Shown here piece by piece: positions 45,741 through 57,490 of a stretch of 64,000 nucleotides of DNA. Every line of letters starts with the position of its first letter. Position 1 is the first letter of the stretch. Under the pieces are notes generated by a model. The model saw nothing but the letters and a program-made list of their open reading frames with translations, made no database searches and had not been told where the DNA came from. Made by a program: the position numbers and the translations under genes. This DNA comes from Annona cherimola (lineage: Eukaryota > Streptophyta > Magnoliopsida > Magnoliales > Annonaceae). The stretch spans positions 121,242,564-121,306,563 of the forward strand of contig CM059971.1 in assembly GCA_030490835.1 (NCBI GenBank), written 5' to 3'.

Positions 45741-46623
45741 TCTGGAAGTATATATAAGAAGAGAAGTGGCTTTATTCTCATTAAATGAATCCACTATTTA
45801 TGCCACCTGCATGAGTTTGGTATCAAGTTAATATTCAAACAAACATTTACCACAAAAGAATATATTTTTTGCAACCTTTTTTAGCAAAGTAAATACTTAT
45901 ACAAGGAGAAATTTTATTGCTTATGATAATATTTTTTTAGGCAAGAAAAATTTTCCTTAGTTATAATGATATTTTCATACATGAGCAAGATTTTTCTTAC
46001 TAACCAAACTAAAACTTTCTTACCTAAACATAAAAATCATGAATTATTGGTAATTAAATTTCTTGTTAATGATTGCTATATGGCATACGCCACAAATTCT
46101 TGGTAATTTTTTTTTTTTTTTGATAAAGATTAGTAAGTTTTTTTTACAACTAAATTTTTTAAAACTTTTGCAGTCAACTCGGGCATAACTGGATTAGTAA
46201 AAATACTGACCGTGTCCAGGCAGTCACAATTTTGATACTCGTTGGAAGCAGCACAGGCCTCCTCTACTATTGATGTATATTGTAGGAAATTGAAATCGGG
46301 AAAAAATTTCATCAGAAGATGGGAGATTCCATTAGATCATTCCATGTAGACTCTTAAATCTCTAACATATAACCGTCAAAATAGAAAAATGACATTTATA
46401 TGCATGTACATACAAAACACTCGCTGGATAAGTAACTGTTGCCAGTTGCCGCCTTATACTAGACTCTTTTACAAGTGCAATGAATCTAGACTCATAGGCT
46501 ACTATCCATCTAGGTTGCGGGTTAATTATCTATCTCCCGTATTGAATTGCACTGGGCAGAAATCGGGTGAAACAGAAATTAAGGAGCTAGTCCATTCCGC
46601 CTCGAAGTTAATAAGCCTTTGGG
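45741..46623. other. 3' flank of the SLAH gene; SINE-like fragment at 46190-46265
   Basis: The fragment is a diverged relative of the one at 12725-12805. No further gene seen. Confidence 0.4.
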
Positions 46624-48127
46624 TCATCTACTTCTGGATAAAGTCCGGGAGGTGGTGGGTAGCTGGGCCGAAGAATGTCGAAGAAGATCGTTTCTGGGTA
46701 AGAGAAGGCTAGTTTTGACTGCAGTAATCACCATCAAAGCCAAAGAAACGATGACTGAAAGGGCTAAGAGCGCCAGCATCAGCGCATGCGCCATGCTGCC
46801 TTTCACCTCCTGCGCGTACTCGGTGGAAGCCAACGCCAGCACTGTCAGCGGGAAGGAGTATGCCCACCATGTAACATGAAACCGCCGCATCGCCTTCTTG
46901 AACAGATATGGTCTTGACATCTGCAAAACAACCGCACAAAAATGATCATTTGGGTCACTTCTATCGACTTAACATTCAGCCCACATATGGATTTGCATGT
47001 GGGTTTTTGACAACTCCTCCCACACGCCATGTTTTGTCGTTTTTCAACCCTTTTGCCAACGTTTTGGAAGTTCGAAACTCGATTTTTTTTTTTTCTGTTT
47101 TTTTTTTTTTTTTTTGGCAGGGGATAGAAATAATATATATATATATATATATATATTAGTAATTAGGTTGATATAATAAAATATCTGGCTTCCGCTTCCT
47201 AGTTTCTATGCAGTGGTTTACCAGTGATGTAAAGAGAAACAGCGAGAGAAAGAAGAGCATCTTGGAAGCCGCATCGAAGCTTCCGGTGATCGAATCCCAC
47301 GCCAAGCTGGCCATGCTCGGCGCCGCAATGAACAAGAAGAAAACCGGACGGAGCATCGCAGGGAGCGACTCACTCCCCGCCAGCCGCTGATACAGCGTGA
47401 CGAAAAGAACCAGATAATGCGCCATTCCCAGAGAGAACATGCAGACGGCGCTCTCTTTCCACCCCATCAACGCAGCAGCTCGAGCACCCACCAAGTTCCC
47501 TATCACCGACATCTGGCTCGTGGGGTTGGCGACGGCCGACAAGAAGCGCTTCCCCATGGTGAACCACTGCCCATAGATCTTAATATCCAGCGCCAGCACT
47601 GGCAGCGCAAAGACCCACCAAAGCACGAGGTAGTAAGTGGCCTCTGGCTGTATGAATGGGGAGGCCTGGAGGAGGAGAAGCCATGAAATCCAAGGAGCGA
47701 AGAGATAGTTGACGCCCACGTGGTGCAAAAATTCGGCCTTAACCAGACGAAAGTGGAGGAAGCATCGGAGCAAATAGAGAAGCGAGATGGTGAGGAGCGC
47801 TATCAGGGCGGTGGACCATAGGAAGAGGAAGGCTGCGGATGGGAGCAGTCGCAGCGCCTGGCGCAAAGCGTGGGGGTCTTCGGTGGGGTCGCTCAGGGTC
47901 TTCCACAGCAATGCCTGGCCACAGAGGGAGAGGCTTATGCGGAAATATCCGGCGTCGAGGCGGGTTAAGATGGAGGAGGAGGGCTTGGATTGTCTGTCGG
48001 CGATTTCTCTGTCTGCGGTAGAGGGTTTGGAAAGGTTTAAGGAGAGGCAGATGTGCGGCTGGGATTGCGTGGCTTCTTCCGTGCTTGGAATTTGTATGGA
48101 GAAGGGGCGCTGCACGTCTGTTGCCAT
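46624..48127 (-). CDS. S-type anion channel, SLAC1 homologue (SLAH1-like), 2 exons, 400 aa
   Basis: Plasma-membrane anion channel of the SLAC1/SLAH (TehA-like) family; members release chloride or nitrate in guard cells or root stele. Exons (minus): 48127-47222 and 46920-46624, joined through a 301 bp GT..AG intron between codons. The soluble N-terminus is only about 52 residues; the channel domain begins SSILTRLDAGYFRISLSLCG and continues with multiple hydrophobic segments, then SRPYLFKKAMRRFHVTWWAY and SFPLTVLALASTEYAQEVKG in exon 2. The length and short N-terminus match SLAH1/SLAH4 rather than SLAC1 or SLAH3, which carry long kinase-regulated N-termini. I chose the ATG at 48127; an in-frame ATG at 48196 would add 23 residues, but a TATA-like sequence at 48174-48181 lies between them. 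A TA microsatellite sits in the intron. Ion selectivity cannot be read with confidence. Confidence 0.93.
47133..47158. repeat. TA microsatellite in the SLAH intron
   Basis: About 12 TA units close to the splice donor side of the 301 bp intron, preceded on the plus strand by long T runs (about 47080-47116). Confidence 0.8.
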
Positions 48128-48173
48128 CGATCGCCTGCCTCGGTGTCTCTCTCCATCCGCGAGTGTGTGTGCG

Positions 48174-48181
48174 CATATATG
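48174..48181 (-). promoter_or_regulatory. TATA-like sequence of the SLAH gene
   Basis: The minus strand reads CATATATG about 50 bp upstream of the chosen ATG at 48127. It supports that start over the in-frame ATG at 48196, but the spacing to the ATG is short and the motif is weak. Confidence 0.3.
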
Positions 48182-48259
48182 TAGGTAGATGGGCATCGCT
48201 CTGGAGAAAGGTGGGCTGGCGAGCCGGTGCCTACCAAGGAGGATCGGATCAGAGTACGC

Positions 48260-49269
48260 TGCGCTTTCTGACGTGTAAAGGATTTTTAAAATTATATCAT
48301 TTGTAATCTATTTTTAATATCAAAATCATTAATTTTATTTGAATTAAAATTTCGTACTATAACATGAAAATTAGTTATCTATATGAAATTGCTGTTCGTA
48401 ATTGATATCAGTTCTATGAATACTGTATTATCATAGTTTTACTGTTACAAGTGTACTTAGAGTGTTGAACAAAATGGTTGGATTTGATTTCAAAAGTAAA
48501 TAATTGATATTTCAAAAAAGCAGTGCCTATAGATTTAACAGTTTAAATATCATTTCTGATGCTAATTACAACCTATGTATATGTAATATTTTTTATTTGG
48601 ATGTACATGTAATATTTAAATTTCATTAAACATTATAAATGTCAGTTTTAAAAATCGTGCAGTGATTCAGGCCTTCCGACCATGCGGTCAAAAGCTGGAA
48701 CCAATGCCCCTTATATATTTTTTAAAAATTTATATATGTGATTATGAGCTTCACTAGAAAGAATGTTCCAAATATCTTTCAGGATTTTTTAAATTAATTT
48801 ATCTAAATAAATCTTTTGATTTTTAAAAATCAGAAAAATTTGCAAATCTTATGCCTTAGCGCACGAGATTCGCAATTATTTTTTTTAGTTTTCAAAAACC
48901 TAAACACCTTTCTCAGATAACTTCAAAATTTCTGAGAAAAAATATGAATACTCAATGTTAGCAAGGCCTGCAATTATATGATTTCCTTTTTGTGAAAAAA
49001 GAACACTTCCAGCCGTGTGCTGTTAACCGCGCATTGCGTGCGGTTGTGATCTTCCGGTGCCAACTGCCAACCATTTTGGACTTTCTGGAGCGGCTCGCTT
49101 GTTGGAGTCCTCAAGCTAAAGCCTAGAAGCGACCTTGCAGAGGGATGGACTCCACATGAAGAAACGGCTTGGGTCGACTGGGATCGGCTCCAAGCCACGT
49201 TTCTTTCGGCCGGGCGTTTCGAGGACAAAAATTATACTTTTTCCTGACAGGCCACAGGCGTCCGCGATT
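48260..49269. other. Intergenic upstream of the SLAH gene, no gene seen
   Basis: The segment 48990-49240 is GC-balanced with an 84-codon minus frame (48974-49228) but no recognisable motif. Confidence 0.5.
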
Positions 49270-49560
49270 TCACATACTCTTGGTTGAAAATTCAATTTAT
49301 TTATAATATTTAATATTATTTATTCAGAAAAGTATCAAGTTTCATATAAATCAGATATGCGTATGGATTACATTTGCACAAAAATAAATGCATTCATATA
49401 TAAATTAAGAAAAATATTGACATCTATTAATATACATTAGAATATAATAATAGATTATAAAATTATTTACCCACATAATTGTGATATTTTAGATTGTTAA
49501 GAGGTTGATTTTACACTATATATTATATTATAAAATTAATTTTACTACGTTCATTTCTAA
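49270..49560. repeat. F3 element, truncated
   Basis: GGTTGAAAATTCAATTTATT, AAATCAGATATGCGTATGG and AAATTATTTACCCACATAAT represent the left arm and centre; the right arm is missing. Confidence 0.55.
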
Positions 49561-50989
49561 ATGAACGAGTGAAAGAGTTTGTGTGATAAAGAAATTACAT
49601 AAAAAAGAGATTTCGTGCAAGCTCTTTATTATATTAATCATTTTACTACCCAAGGGCCAAAATTCGCATTGAGAATTCCAAATGCAAAATGGGCATAAAT
49701 ATATGTCACATCCAAGAACGAACAGAGTCATGTTGTCTCAGTGAGAAATTTCCACGGAAGGGACAGCGACATCGGTTTCAAGAAAATCACAAAATTCATA
49801 AGAAAATGGATAACGTTGAGAGGCGCGTTTGAGCGCAATGTCTAAAGAATGGAAAAAAGATATGCGTGGATGCGTCAGCGGTGAGACTTTGCTAAAATAC
49901 ATGTCGTGGTCCACGCTGGGACCACCTCTCCAGCAAGCTGCCAGTGGGGAGGAAACGTGAGATTTGCGAAACGGCCGTCACCGGAGGAATTGAGTAGCCA
50001 AACACAGCCGCGCGCGATTTCGTGCGCAGATTTGTTCACTGGCCGTCATTTCCATGCATCAAACTAGGAATCGCCATGCAAGATTCACGTCTGTCCCCCG
50101 AGCGTACTACCCTTACCATCTGTGCATGCAAAGCACGCATGTACATAGCTACATTGATGAAAAGCATACCTTCACTTTTTCTTTTTAAGTTGCAAAAGAA
50201 AAATTGGCTCTAGATGTCCATCTAATTTGAAAGGCCAGATTATACACTTGTGGGCATTTCCCCACGCGGGGGGTTGAAAGGATGATATATTCGAGATGTT
50301 TTTTGGTTTGCATATTTTTTATGTTTGATGTGACTTTTGACTTGTGAGTGACAGATTTTTCACATTTTTGGGTTTTAGCGGCATGCAAATTAAACAACTA
50401 ATGAAATAGCCGAAAATACAGTCACCATTTTGGCAAAGGAGAATGGAAGTGGGCATTGACCTACAATCCACTATCATCCAAGTTGCAAGCTATCTGACCT
50501 CAATATATATACTTTCGACTATTTAGGCAATAAATCAACAACACAATCGCACCTCATCTCGAACCGCAACCGAGATGAATTACAGTAGCAAAAAAGCGTA
50601 GCCAATGGCTGCCACTAGTTTAGCTAAATGGTCAAGTGCATGCCCAACGACCACTTAACCCAAATCCACGAACTGCAGAAGTGCAGTATAACAACTTAGT
50701 TGGTCTGCATACAGCCGAAATTAGAATCATCAAGATCACACAAAAAATCAGGATACACGGCAACAAATGTTCTTAATGCGCCCATTTACAATAGAATTTG
50801 GCCGTATGCAACACAACAAATATCTTTAAATGCAACTAGTGTTTTTATTGCATACCATATAAATTTGGTTGCATATATACTAAAGTGGCCGCAGATGGAG
50901 GCAACTTTTTTTTTTTAAAAAAAAAAAAGAATTCCTTGCCTTCAAGTTTATTTGCATGTAAAAGTTTTATACATACGGTAGGATGTTTG
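49561..50989. other. Intergenic, no gene recognised
   Basis: Mostly non-repetitive. Frames at 49528-49731, 50022-50213, 50185-50397 and 50700-50918 are short and without motifs. Confidence 0.5.
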
Positions 50990-51245
50990 TTAATAACTAA
51001 AACTTTTCAATCAAAAATTTTTACTCTTCAGAATTATTTAATTTTTTTAATTATTTATTCATTTCCTCCTATACAACTACCTTACTTTTCTATCATTTCT
51101 ACATAATTACGCAAACATCTAAACTATTTATTTTAACTTTATTCTTTTTATTTCTTATCAATACCCTTCTCATATCATATCATTTCTTCACAATTCAAAA
51201 AAAATTACATAAATTTTTTTTATCACTTCCTAAACCACCTAACGT
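50990..51245 (-). repeat. F1 miniature element, minus-strand copy
   Basis: AAAACTTTTCAATCAAAAAT, ATTTTAACTTTATTCTTTTT and CTCATATCATATCATTTC occur in reverse F1 order, ending CACTTCCTAAACCACCT. Confidence 0.65.
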
Positions 51246-51631
51246 TTAAAACAATTGTTTTCATGTAGCTGCAAAAAAAATTCCATTGGTTGTACTCGTC
51301 TTGTAATAGCATGCATTAAAAACGGTAGTCCATCTGTCCGTTTGAGAGTTGGCTAAATGCAGCCATTACTTTTTATATTTCATGACAACTTTGTACTTAA
51401 TATTTGAATCATATAATATTATAATGCATTCGATTTGTATTAGTGCAAATAATATCAAATTTAGCCGATTATATATAGCTACAAAAACATAGTTGCATCT
51501 ATGTATTTGAGGATTTTTCTTGTAATGATAATGTATTTTCAATACCGCATGTCATAAAGAGAAGCAATTTCATATAAACCCATTTATTTTTTTCAACATG
51601 ATAATTAATGCCTAGCAATCATTTGCATCCG

Positions 51632-51886
51632 CTTGCAATGGGCTTTGTTATTTTTTAAAAAATTTTATACAACCGTTAATATATGTATTGAATGTATAAA
51701 TCAAGTTTAATCAATTTTGAAAATATATACATATTTATTTTGTACTTTTAAATATAGTGGTATTTTAGTCATTTCCAAAAATATAAAATAAATATATATT
51801 TTTTTTTCAAAATTGATAAAACTTAGTTTATACATTAAATTAACGGTTGTATTTACAAAATATAAAAAATGCCCCATTTGTGACCA
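51632..51886. repeat. F2-core foldback element
   Basis: Arms around GTGGTATTTTAGTCATTTCC: left AACCGTTAATATATGTATTG, right TTAGTTTATACATTAAATTA. Ends CAATGGGCTTTGTTATTTTT and inverted CAAATGGGGCATTTTTTATA. Confidence 0.65.
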
Positions 51887-51904
51887 ACAGCAAATGATCG
51901 GTGC

Positions 51905-52285
51905 TCATAATTAATAAAAAAAAATTCACTTCGTTCACTATAGTTAGCATCACTTATTTAACTGTGAGACTATGTCTCATCTAAATTAAAAATGTGCATG
52001 AGCCACTTTTAAAAAAATAACTCTTATGTAAATTAAAAATATTTAGATCTATTCATATATGTAACAGAATATAATAATATTTTATAAAATTATTTATGGA
52101 CATACTAATGATATTTTAGATATTGAAAATGTGGCGTTGAAATTAATATTTAGCATTGATTTTATTTATTTAGAGATAAAATGCACAATAATATTATAAA
52201 ATGGGGTTTTGCGATGATATAAACTATGATAAATATAATGGACGAATAACTTTGCATTAGTTGTAAAGTGTGGGAAAATAGATGA
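51905..52285. repeat. F3 element
   Basis: AAAATTCACTTCGTTCACTA, AAATTATTTATGGACATACT and the mirrored GATAAATATAATGGACGAAT arm are present. Confidence 0.55.
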
Positions 52286-53212
52286 GGTAACATATATATA
52301 CTCAGCGTCAATCCAAAAATGTAGCCAGCGGGTTTCTTCATTTGACAGGATTTACGACGATGGCATCAATGTCATGTCGAAGCTCCTTCACGACAAAAGG
52401 AAAATCTTGACAAAAGCTAGCAGTGGGAAAGAACACGAATTCTCTTTCTTTTAATTAACAGACCTGCGGAAAGGGGACAAATGTATGTGCGCGTTACAGC
52501 TCTATCTCACCGTATTTTTTAAACCTTGCCATGAACTGAAGAAATTTGTATATATATATTTTTCAGGACGTCAGCGTAATTTGTCAGCCAGAAAGGCCCA
52601 CGTTGAAAATGCCCATCCAAGAATTGGCGATTCCAGTCGCTTTGCTTGTCACGTCGGTTGGTCGCAAACCTCTCACTTCTTAATTTCTAATTTCTAATTA
52701 ATATTTGTTAATCATCCTCATATCACGCACATATATATATATATATGATATGTGGGGATTAGCCTGAGCAAATACGCCCACCGAAACGTTGGGTGAGAAT
52801 TGCTTTAGTTTGGATGTGCTTGCTACACCTATGTTTTTCATTCATTGGGCTTGGCGGGCGTAATTGATCTCAAAGATCTGTGATGGGACAAGAATGCACG
52901 AGTTTCAGAGGCTTACAAGTCCAAAATGCTGGCAGTTAGCCGTTGGCGAAAATAAAAAACTGACTACCGTCAAAATTCAACGGCGGAAGACAGCTGCGAT
53001 TTTTGACTCATGCGATTTTTGGTGCACAGACAAGAATTGAAAGTGGTCCTACAATTGGACGACCAAATTCTTAGAGTGCATCATCAAATGGGATCGCCTC
53101 CACCTACAAAATATACGTGGATTCGCGGACTTGCCGCTACTCTTCCAAGCATCTCCAACGATGCGTAAGAAAGAGTAATATATACGGACCATGATCATTA
53201 ATCTGCGTTCAG
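52286..53212. other. Intergenic, no gene recognised
   Basis: More balanced composition at 52320-53210, but only 60-70 codon frames without motifs (52485-52697, 53049-53231). Confidence 0.5.
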
Positions 53213-53502
53213 CAGATTTTAGATAGGCCAAAAAATGTATTTTTTTAATTTTTATAAAATTATTAATTTAAATATATTTATTTTATAAAGCAAGTTTTAT
53301 TATCTTTGGAGATGTGTTGGTATCTTTTGAATTTTAAAAAATGACTATTTTAATCATTTTTCTCCTTGAAAATGACTAAAATACATCTACATTCAAAAAT
53401 GTTAAAAACTTAATTATAGATTAAATATCTCTGTATTAATAATCTTGTAAATAAATTTTAAAAAATAAAAATATATTTTTAGGTTGATCGTAAAAGATCA
53501 CC
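53213..53502. repeat. F2-core foldback element
   Basis: Ends AGATTTTAGATAGGCCAAAA and inverted TGATCTTTTACGATCAACCT, with the core TTATTAATTTAAATATATTT on the left and TTAAATATCTCTGTATTAAT on the right. Confidence 0.65.
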
Positions 53503-55387
53503 CCACGATAAACAAAGGGAAAGGACCTAATATAATTGGCACATAACCTCTCTATTTTTTAAATTTTAAAAACTTAAATTTTATTAATATTCGACATTAC
53601 TTGACACTTAACAGCAAATGTATAATTATAAAATTTTGATAATTTTTTAGAATGAATATGTAGTATGTAAAAAGGTGTAAAAATATGAAAATTTTGGCAC
53701 CATAGATAAATATATAAATGGATGATGAATGGTTTACATTTAAAAAGAAGAAACATTTAAAATGAAAAAGGAAGAGATCACATGTAAATTTTAACACATC
53801 CAATTGTATTAGATTATATAAATTAAAAAATTAAAGAAAACGAGGGTTGTGAAAGGGTGAAAAAGTAAAAAATATTTTGGAAAATTAAGAAACTAATGGA
53901 ATATATTATGGATATTGGATTGCGATCAGGGAAAGAGAATAAAAATGAAATAAATAAAGTAGTTACATAAAATTGAGAAAAATATCGTAATATAAAAAAT
54001 AATAAAATATGATAAATAATTAAAATATTAAATCATTTCAAAACACTTATATTACACAAAAATTTAAAAAAAATATCTTACCAAACGGATCTAGACCTTT
54101 ATGGAATACGTGAGTTGGTTTTGAAGGTAATGTAGCGCATGATCAGCTAAGCGGCTAATTAAGCCGACCAGCTGAAGTTTGAAAATTGTACCAATAGTTT
54201 TCGGTCCTCCCTAGTTCGCACCTGCCTTGGGATTCCTTCTAACCTGCCCAGTTTGGTAATGTACAAGCTACACATGACCTGGATTGAAATTTAAGCATGT
54301 CGAACACATACTAATCGAATTCCTTCTAGCTTTCTTTTTAATTCACCTCCAAATGGTGTAGAGTGCGTTTGCACATGTATCATACTTTCTAGTTTCAAAA
54401 TGGTTTAACCTAGTTAGCTTTGATTCTTACAAGTTTTTAAATATGACAAAGGGACTACATGACATCAAATTAATCCAAATTATTAACACAATTATCAATT
54501 ATATTTTTTTATTACAAAGCACTTTAGAAAAATGAACTTTTTTAAAAAATTTGTACCCCATTGGATGGCCAGACAATTAACAAAAAACATCATTAGTAGA
54601 GGCATAAACGAGACAAGTGTTTTTATCCAACTTTAAACCCTGAACCTCTCAGTCTCCCACTCTGCATACTTTTATTTACAATCATATAAACTACTTGATC
54701 ATACAAGTAATAGCTTGAATAAAATGAATTTAAATGCCTATAAATGTTTCTATAGTATCAATCTACATTATGATTGATGTAAGTCAGCTGCAAAAGAATT
54801 CGGCTATAGTTTTCTGAATTTGCCGATGAAAGTGTAATTTTTAGTAATAAACTTGCCACTATAATAAGAGTGTAATTAAGTCAAATTATACAAATTGGAA
54901 CCCAACACTAAACCATTGAAAACTACATTCATAATTTGTTCGCAATTCATTTATAAAAATCTCAATCCTAACTTTAATCCATCCAACATAAATAGATTAA
55001 ATTTCGAATTACTACCTTAGGTAAGTAGTTTACTAACTAGTTGAATAATAAAAAATAGAAATATAAACCATTTAACATATAATCTTAGACAATCAAAAGG
55101 TTTCTAATGCTAACAAAATTAAGATCAATATTTATATTTATTTTTCATTAAGATATTAATTCCATTGTTAATAATTATACGTAGTTGTATAAGGTCATCT
55201 AAATGGACCACATATTAAAAACCTCGACCATAATTATGTCATAAACAAAGTTGGGTTGGTTAGGTTGTGAGTTAGATATATCCTTTTTTTTTATTATGCT
55301 TGAGTGGATATGCATCGAGAGTTTTGGAGAGGGTTTTCTACAACCTCGTTCTTTGTTTTTTGTGCATGTTATATTTTTTTTGTGATT
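53503..55387. other. AT-rich intergenic DNA, no gene seen
   Basis: No repeat with clear ends and no supportable frame. Confidence 0.5.
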
Positions 55388-55682
55388 TAGAGTGTGCTTG
55401 GATATATCTAAAACTTTGAAATAAAAATTTTTTAATTTAAAATTTTTATTCTACACAAGTATTATATTTTTTAATTATTACTTCATATCTTTCTATAAAC
55501 TATCATACTTTTCAATTATTTTTACATAATTATTTATATAATTAACTTATCTATTTTAACTTTATTCTTCTTACTCCTTACAGCGACCCATATCGTATCA
55601 TATCACACCATCATCTCACATTTAAAAAAAAATTCACTAAATTTTTTTTCTAAAAATTTTACCACTTCCTAAACACACCCTA
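55388..55682 (-). repeat. F1 miniature element, minus-strand copy
   Basis: TIRs AGAGTGTGCTTGGATATATC and inverted AGGGTGTGTTTAGGAAGTG. Internal blocks ATTTTAACTTTATTCTTCTT and CATATCGTATCATATCACAC are in reverse F1 order. Confidence 0.7.
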
Positions 55683-55698
55683 ATAAATTGAGTTGGAA

Positions 55699-56020
55699 AG
55701 CAATGTCAAGACTAAAATTTTGAACTCGGCCCTTATAAATGACGGAAGTCGAAGAAAATCCACTGAATGCAGACAAGGCGGTCACTTCAAACTGAAGGGG
55801 GGAAAAAAAAAAGAGTGTCCGTGTGGATTGTTTGTGTTTGAATTTTAACGATCTCTGAAGCAATATCAAGACTAAAATTTCGAACTCGGCCCTTGCAAAT
55901 GACGGAAGTCGAAGAAAATCCAATGTATGCAGACAAGGTAGCCACGTCAAACTGAAGGAAAAATAAATAAATAAAAGAGTGTCCGTATGGATTGTTTGTG
56001 TTTGAATTTTAACCATCTCT
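55699..56020. repeat. Tandem duplication of a 160 bp unit
   Basis: The block from GCAATGTCAAGACTAAAATT (55700) to TTGAATTTTAACGATCTC recurs from GCAATATCAAGACTAAAATT (55860). The copies are highly similar with scattered substitutions and an indel in an A-rich tract. Confidence 0.85.
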
Positions 56021-56484
56021 ATCTTCTTTTTTCCGAGCGTTAAGCATACATATAGACAATAGACGAGAATTGCCAAGCGCTTGCATGCACGCATTTTTCT
56101 ATTAGCGGCAGCCAACGCCACAAAACCCAAGTGGGCAAAGGAACGATAGGATCGTAGGACATGGAACAAAATTAAAGGTTCTAATCCGCATTCGAATAAA
56201 AGCATTTGAATGTCGGCCAATAAATAAGTTTGCCATGATCTTGTGCGCTTCGGAAATGGATGACCTGGAATTAATACAACAATCATACCCGGGGCATACG
56301 ACAGGCGACACTGACGTGTTCGATCTTCGTGCATTGTGCGCTCCGAGCGGGCACATGCACCTAAGAAATATGAATCGGCCTAATCCGGTGATCTGGTGCG
56401 TTCCAGTTCATTCTTTCTCGCCATCCAAGTTGTGGCTCTTCTTGGCCAACGATTTTTTCAGTCCGCCGCGTAATGTTCCCATGA

Positions 56485-56725
56485 CCTAGTAAATCTAAAA
56501 TTTTTTACTATTCATGATTGTACTATTTTTAATTATTTATTCATATTTTTTATATACTTATTTTATTTTCAATCATTTCTACACAACTATATATTATTTT
56601 AACTTTATTTTATTCATTTTTTTATCATTATCCCTATAGTATCATATTATTTTTTTATTTTGACAATTTTTACATAAAAATTTTTTGTACAAAAGTTTTA
56701 TTATTTTCGAAACACACCTACATTG
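56485..56725 (-). repeat. F1 miniature element, minus-strand copy
   Basis: ATTTTAACTTTATTTTATTC, TATAGTATCATATTATTTTT and AAAGTTTTATTATTTTCGAAA lead into a degraded TIR ACACACCTACA. Confidence 0.6.
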
Positions 56726-57420
56726 TATTATATTACCTTGCTTAGCATGCTATAATCCGTGTAGCTTTGTTTGCAATTTCCCTCTCCATCCGGGTCTCTA
56801 CAGCACAGTCCACATATAGGAGTAGTATACATGTAACCATGTAAGTCAACATATTTTTTGCAAGGTGAAATTTAGGGTTACTATGTTGGTTTGAGCTCTA
56901 ATATATTTTTAATCTATTTTAAAAAAAAAAATTACACTGCCATATTTAAATTAGGTTGCTTTAAGGCCTACTGTACTCTATTTTTTAACGATAGGCTTGA
57001 TTCTGATTCCGAATTAATTCTTTAAAAGAATCATTATATTATATTTGAAAACTGTATTATAAATCTTACTTAAAAATCTATAATCAAAATGGTAATAATA
57101 TAGTTCTTGAAATATGTTTATTAAATCTACTAAATATATCCTTTAAAAAATCTACTAAATAACATATAAATTAAACAAGTTTCTATATATTTAAAGAATA
57201 TATTTATATTGGTAACTCAAGTTAGTTTCGAGTATCTAGACTTGAGAATATATGCTACCCTAATTGGACTAAGTAAAAAAAAAAAAAAAAATTCTATGAG
57301 TATAAAATAAGAATTTACTCTGCTCATTTTAAGATATTCAACAAGTAGATCCATAAATAAGATACCCAAGTTACAGTCTAATTCTTTCCTACTTTAATCA
57401 TATGGCCAGTACATTTTAAA
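56726..57420. other. Intergenic, no gene seen
   Basis: AT-rich, no frame or repeat boundary that can be supported. Confidence 0.5.
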
Positions 57421-57490
57421 AAATAGGAATGCTTGGTTCTAACCATAAGCCCGGTACACTCTAAAAAATAGGAATGCTTGGTTCTCAGTA
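57421..57490. repeat. 45 bp tandem duplication
   Basis: AAATAGGAATGCTTGGTTCT at 57421 recurs at 57466. Confidence 0.8.

Noticed and set aside
47208..48188. Plus-strand frames opposite the SLAH gene (up to 133 codons)
   Set aside because: Antisense shadows of a GC-rich coding exon.
55669..56334. 221-codon open frame on the minus strand
   Set aside because: It crosses both units of a tandem duplication and touches an F1 element, has no recognisable domain, and its composition follows the underlying repeats.
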